Source of the DNA: Lobosporangium transversale
Lineage: Eukaryota; Mortierellomycota; Mortierellomycetes; Mortierellales; Mortierellaceae
Assembly: GCF_002105155.1 (NCBI RefSeq)
Contig: NW_019029081.1
Span: 1-35,870, forward strand
DNA length: 35,870 nt
Direction: 5' to 3'
Positions 31,571-35,870 of this stretch are shown in pieces (positions within the stretch are counted from its first letter, which is position 1; every line of letters begins with the position of its first letter). Below the pieces are notes generated by a model. The model ran no database searches. It had not been told where the DNA came from and worked only from the letters and a program-made list of their open reading frames with translations. A program made the position numbers and the translations under genes.

Positions 31571-31612
31571 ACCAACCCCCCTACACCCCGCTTTTATTCT
31601 GAATTGATCATC

Positions 31613-34166
31613 ATGACTGATCTCCTTAATCGTTCCAATTCATTCAAAGGGACTTCTCAACCACATGACGATGACCATATTATTCATCAAGCTTCCAAAT
31701 TCATTCAACTACTTGAATCTATTCATTACCCCTACGAGATCTCGGAACAGCAAGTGATTGACACATTCAAAAAGTGTTATAAACGCGAAGACAACAATAA
31801 CATCCATGACAGCGTTTACAAAAAATCTTCTTTTTCTTCTTCCCTCTTCTCCTCCTCTATCCCTTCTATCTCTTCTACTTCTTCTTCTTCTATTCCTTCT
31901 ACCTCTTCTACCTCCTCTACTTCCAACCCAACTGCAAAATTCTTGGATTGGCTTATCGAAAATGTTTCTGCAGAGACAAACTGGCCTGGATATCAAGCAC
32001 AGCAACCAAAGTCTCGTGCTTTGTCACTTACGGTTGATGATCATAAGCATGAGTTTGGTCTAAATAATAATAATGACAGCCCCGATATTGACAATGACAA
32101 TGACAGTGGCAATGATTTGGCAGATCATGATCCAGTTCTCGAGTCTTTGGATTATGAACATTCACAATTGCAGTATGTCTTTTTTTTTTTCCTCCTCTGA
32201 TGTAAACCTTTTTTTTTTTTTTTTTTTTTTTTCCCTTTTCGCCAACTAATAGATTAAATATTTTTTAATTTCTAGATACACATTAGCATCTCTAGAAAGA
32301 GAACTTTCAGACTTGAAGGCACTTGAAGCCCATGCTACGGATACAAATCGCCTATTAGATATGGACATTCATGATGTATCTATCCAGTTTGATGCAACCG
32401 CAGCCAAGCTACAAGATACTGTTCGTTCTGTCGTGTCACAGTACGGTACTGTAAATAATGACCAAACTAAGACTACCCACATAGAGCAGGACCAGAGTCA
32501 GAGTCAGGGTCAGGGTCAGAGTCAAAGCCAGAGTCAGAATCAAGGTCAGGACAAAAAAGACGAAACATACCGCTCTGAAGGACTAACAAAAGATGCTTTT
32601 GATGTGAACAAACGTTCGTTTATATATCAGTGCCAGGATGAACTACTTCAATTACACCAAATGGACATGACGTTCCTTGACAAAATCAATACACTTCTTC
32701 ATAACTACACCTCTAATTTCAGTATCAGCAACAGCACTGGCAGTAACAGCGCTGAAAGCAATATCAGCAGCAGCAACGATGTGGCCACCACCAATGCCAC
32801 TAAAGATACATCCTATTTAGCCTGGCTTTTCAAACGCAATCCTGCACATGATCAGGAGGTAGTCCGTCTCTGTTCAACTTATCGTGCCACCAAGATGAGT
32901 CATATCCGAGCGATGGCTCAGCTCAAAGCACTTGAGGAAGAGCTACGATATATGAAGGAGCTAGAGTCTACACATTTACTGTCTAATGAAAACGGAAGAG
33001 AGGATAATATCAGCCCTCATTACAACCCATCGTCTTCTTCATCATCATCAACAGCAACAACATCATCTCATCACCATAATCTTAATCCTCATGAAAATGG
33101 TACAGATCAAGAAATTAATCATATCACAGACATCTATACCAGTGGTCGCCACGGTCCTCAATCACACACGATTGCCAGTTCCAGAAACCAAGAGATTCAA
33201 CGGACACGACAACATGAGATCGAGTTGATTTCAGTTCAGCGTGAGACGACTCGATTAAAGGCAGAAATGGAACAACTTTTATCAGATCCCTCTTCGTCCT
33301 CAACCGCGTTCTCATCTTCAACATCATCATCATCCTCATCCTCATTGCCTTTTAGAATCTCTAGGACAAGCAGTAGCGGACGTAATTCTTTAGCATCAAG
33401 TCGTGGAGGAACAAAGCGCAATAGTATGGGGAGCAATAGTAACAGTACCGCAGCTCGTTATGATCATGAAAACGAGTCAGAGTCTGTGGACGGAGTGCTT
33501 GTCGATATTTGTGAACGCATTGCTCGGACAGACATTGAGCTTGAATACCTTTCGGCCGCTCATCGAGATTATCTTCAAGAACAGGAGCGGGCTCTCAAAG
33601 ATCTTGACAAAATTGTTGATGGTTTATTGGAGTATTATTCTCTAGGGGTTATGGTGGACCTATCCTTGACAGTGGAGAACAAGACGGTTCAGACAATCAA
33701 AGATACTCTCAAGGCTGCTGTCAAGGAGCTTCAAGAACAACGAGAGCAGTCCCGAGAGCTACATCAATTGGTTGCTCATCAGACTTCTTCAAAAGAGGCA
33801 CTATCACCGTTACTACAAAGTCCAAATATAACCACAGATAGTGAAAAGAACAAGAACAAGAACAACAACAATAACGATAAGTTGTCAGATTTGCTCAAAA
33901 AGAATGTTGAATTGACAGAACTTTTACAGAAAGAGAGGCAGACGATGCAAGATCATATCCATCAGATGATGAATACCAAGGATCTTTTGGACATTGAGCT
34001 CTTGCAACGACATTCCAGCACCAAGGAAATTCATTCTATTCCACAGTCCATTCATCTTCTCAAGGATGATCTGGTCAAGCGAGCACAACAGTTGCAACAG
34101 GACTATAAAACCTTGAATGATCAATTGCAGCAGATGACACAAAGGCAGCCATATACTTCTTTATGA
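31613..34166 (+). CDS. Coiled-coil protein resembling augmin subunit HAUS3
   Basis: Two exons, 31613-32172 and 32276-34166, encode 816 residues. The N-terminus has a small helical domain, FIQLLESIHYPYEISEQQVI, a low-complexity Ser insert, then FLDWLIENVSAETNW. This matches the layout of HAUS3 (FVETLKKIGYP ... FLKWFCGNV in human). Long heptad-type helices follow (LERELSDLKALEAH; IRAMAQLKALEEELRYMKEL; ERIARTDIELEYLSAAHRDY; ELTELLQKERQTMQDHI), broken by Ser-rich and Gln/Ser linkers. Augmin recruits gamma-tubulin to existing microtubules to make branches; HAUS3 is part of its structural core. Length is somewhat above human HAUS3 because of the inserts. The intron (103 nt) has a CTAAT branch-like site and a TCTAG acceptor. 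The start at 31613 is the first ATG in frame. Another large coiled-coil protein remains possible. Confidence 0.65.
32487..32551 (+). repeat. Coding hexanucleotide repeat (Gln-Ser/Gln-Gly)
   Basis: Repeats of CAGAGT and CAGGGT variants encode a QSQSQGQGQSQSQSQ tract in the HAUS3-like protein. Likely an unstructured linker produced by slippage. Confidence 0.75.
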
Positions 34167-34202
34167 ATGAATATGAATTTATTACAGCTACGTCTTTTAT
34201 AT

Positions 34203-34240
<38 letters not shown>

Positions 34241-34302
34241 ATTTGTTATAAATAATTCTACATGAAAATAAAAAATAAAAAAAGAAAGAAAGTTCAACCT
34301 CA

Positions 34303-35870
34303 TCATGCTCGGAATACTGCTGCCTCATCCATACGGCTGCTTGTTCTATTTGCTTGACCCTCAGAGTCGCTGCCACTACAACTAGTAGTGCTCTCCTCAG
34401 TATTATTCATATTATGACTAGTATGGCTGTTTTTATGAAGCTGTTTCCTCTTTCTTCTCATATACCTGCGTCTTCGTTGGAAGGGTCCCCAAATACATCC
34501 GACCACGACCAACCGACCTGCCTCGAACAACAAGAAGCCGATCACGACCCAAGCGATAAAATAGGCAATGAGGTCATACCGAAAAAACACATAGCTCTCA
34601 TGACAGAACCCACCTTCGGGTGAGAATGAATACATCCCTGTCTTATCCCCCCAGAACATTCTAAAGTAATTGCCCAAAAGGGTCGGAGGGGCAGACCAGA
34701 AATAATCTGGGTTCTCAACAGGATAGGACATGTACAGGGTTCCTGCCGGATCAAATAAAAAAGAGGTCCTACGAGCCCTTAATTGATCCATGATATTGGC
34801 TGCTGTTCGATTCCCGTTGGTATTGAGGATGGTCCAACTGTAGGCGGTCGAATCTGGATAATGAACATCTGTGCCCGTGATCAAGAGTAGATTGTGATCT
34901 TGAATGAATTTGAGTGAGATTGTATCCAATGTTGCCCCATTCACAATCTCGAACCCATCAATGCCCATCTCCACCAGAGCTTCTCGACTCGGATGTCTTT
35001 GCATCCTTGGCAAATTGTAACCGTATTCTAAGGAAATGATATATATATATATAAACCATTATTAAAATCAGTGAAAAAGGAGATTGGAAAAAAAAAAAAA
35101 AAAAAAAAAAATCAAACGAACTTCAAGGAGTAAGATACTTTTGATTGTTTGTTTTGATTGTTTACCTGTGGCATTGCTCCATGGGATATGGTTGATGATG
35201 GCCAATCCTCCAAGTTGATGAGTCCTATCGATCGTTGCCTTGATTTGTTCATCCGTTGGCCACTTTGTCATTGCAATATCAATAGTCTCATTAATCCCAA
35301 TCAGGTTCATATGGAATCGACAGCATCTATCAGTTATAACAAGTAAATATAAATAAATAAGAATTAATAAAAATAAAAATAAAAAATAATAGAACATCAG
35401 TATGCTAATCTGTTCAATTATTCTATTTTAGGCCAAGAAAACAAGAAAACAAGAAAAAGAAGAAGAAGAACTAAATATAACGAAAAGAAATGAAATATAA
35501 AAAAAAAATATATATATATATATAAAAAAAAAAAAAAAGGAAAAAAGAGAGAGACGTACGATAATTCCATGGCTGGGATTACAGTGATCTTGTCTGCATA
35601 TTTTTCGAGCGCAATTTCCTGAGCTGCTAATCCTCCTTCGATCGTATTATGATCGCTTACAATCACAGCATTATATCCATTCGCTATATATATCAGGTAA
35701 AGTCAATAAATGTTTACAAAATACAATATTCATCTTTTTTTTTTTTTTTTTTTTTTTTTTTTCTTTCCTTTTCGACTTACCAATATGCCATTTCAACAAT
35801 GTCTCCGGGTCCATCCTTCCATCCGAATACCATGAATGAGAATGTCCGTCCAACAAGACATCGTATTGAT
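34303..35870 (-). CDS. PHP-family metal-dependent phosphoesterase with C-terminal membrane segment (5' partial)
   Basis: Exons 35870-35781, 35683-35560, 35326-35166 and 35027-34303 join in phase; the frame is open to the right edge, so the start lies outside. PHP motifs occur in order: DGHSHSWYSDG (His-x-His and Asp), VSDHNTIEGG, VIPAMELS with CRFHMNLIG, IINHIPW, and near the end of the domain ITGTDVHYP (Asp-x-His). These are the metal ligands of the polymerase/histidinol-phosphatase superfamily. After the domain come an aromatic-rich segment, a hydrophobic segment (AYFIAWVVIGFLLFEAGRLV), a basic patch RRRRYMRRKRKQ and a polar tail. The protein is probably anchored in a membrane with the basic tail cytosolic. 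The substrate is unknown; related stand-alone PHP proteins hydrolyse phosphate esters. Splice junctions that restore Ala before NGYNAV and Ser before CCRFH support the model. Confidence 0.85.

Larger units (their letters stand above)
30853..31612. promoter_or_regulatory. Divergent intergenic region (OB gene D / HAUS3-like gene)
   Basis: About 760 nt lie between two divergent starts. Features are A runs near 30957-30980 and 31041-31066, a perfect 19-nt dyad (31069-31087), a GT/GTAT repeat near 31118-31145, TTTTC repeats near 31229-31260 and 31328-31358, and an AAC repeat just upstream of the HAUS3-like start. No gene was found in it. Confidence 0.6.

Noticed and set aside
1-35870. CRISPR arrays, bacterial operons, rRNA genes or intact transposons
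   Set aside because: No spaced direct repeats, transposase or reverse-transcriptase motifs or rRNA cores were seen; the genes are spliced and fungal.

Overview
The window is nuclear DNA of a filamentous, early-diverging fungus, most likely a Mucoromycota lineage (Mortierellomycotina or Mucoromycotina). I infer this from the gene content and the intron-rich genes: a fungal class GATA finger, a LAMMER kinase, a paxillin-like LIM protein and a retained augmin-type subunit. The species cannot be named from the sequence. Exons have balanced composition. Introns and intergenic DNA are packed with A or T homopolymers, commonly 15 to 38 nt long.

Layout, left to right. (1) 3-1992 (+): 3' part of a paxillin-like four-LIM protein. 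(2) 6260-2807 (-): nine-exon LAMMER dual-specificity kinase. (3) 7518-8755 (+): mitoribosomal protein mS38/COX24 with a GC-AG intron. (4) 9406-10478 (+): secreted Asn-rich protein with a possible C-type-lectin-like domain. (5) 14148-10912 (-): large GATA-type transcription factor. (6) 14149-20439: about 6.3 kb with no supportable gene, including a 600-nt purine-skewed block next to the GATA gene. (7) 20440-25153 (+): 1475-residue protein with possible PPR/TPR-like helices. (8) 26418-25373 (-): Bet1-type SNARE whose start codon I could not find. (9) 30852-26514 (-): a cluster of small, intron-split genes that look like single OB-fold proteins of the POT1/TEBP type. Three are fully modelled (103, 142 and 112 residues) and a fourth is fragmentary. 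(10) 31613-34166 (+): coiled-coil protein resembling augmin subunit HAUS3. (11) 35870-34303 (-): PHP-family phosphoesterase with a C-terminal membrane segment, 5'-truncated by the window.

Most genes are unrelated housekeeping or regulatory genes, as expected for a fungal chromosome. The stretch that stands out is the cluster of single-OB genes. Most of their exons are too short to show up as ORFs; they were assembled by matching reading phase across splice sites. The two best copies share the same four-exon layout, each beginning with an 18-nt exon and using the same intron phases. This implies local duplication of a small, probably single-stranded nucleic-acid-binding protein. A second general peculiarity is splicing: 9 of about 32 inferred acceptors end in AAG, and several follow directly on a poly(A) run where a polypyrimidine tract would be expected.
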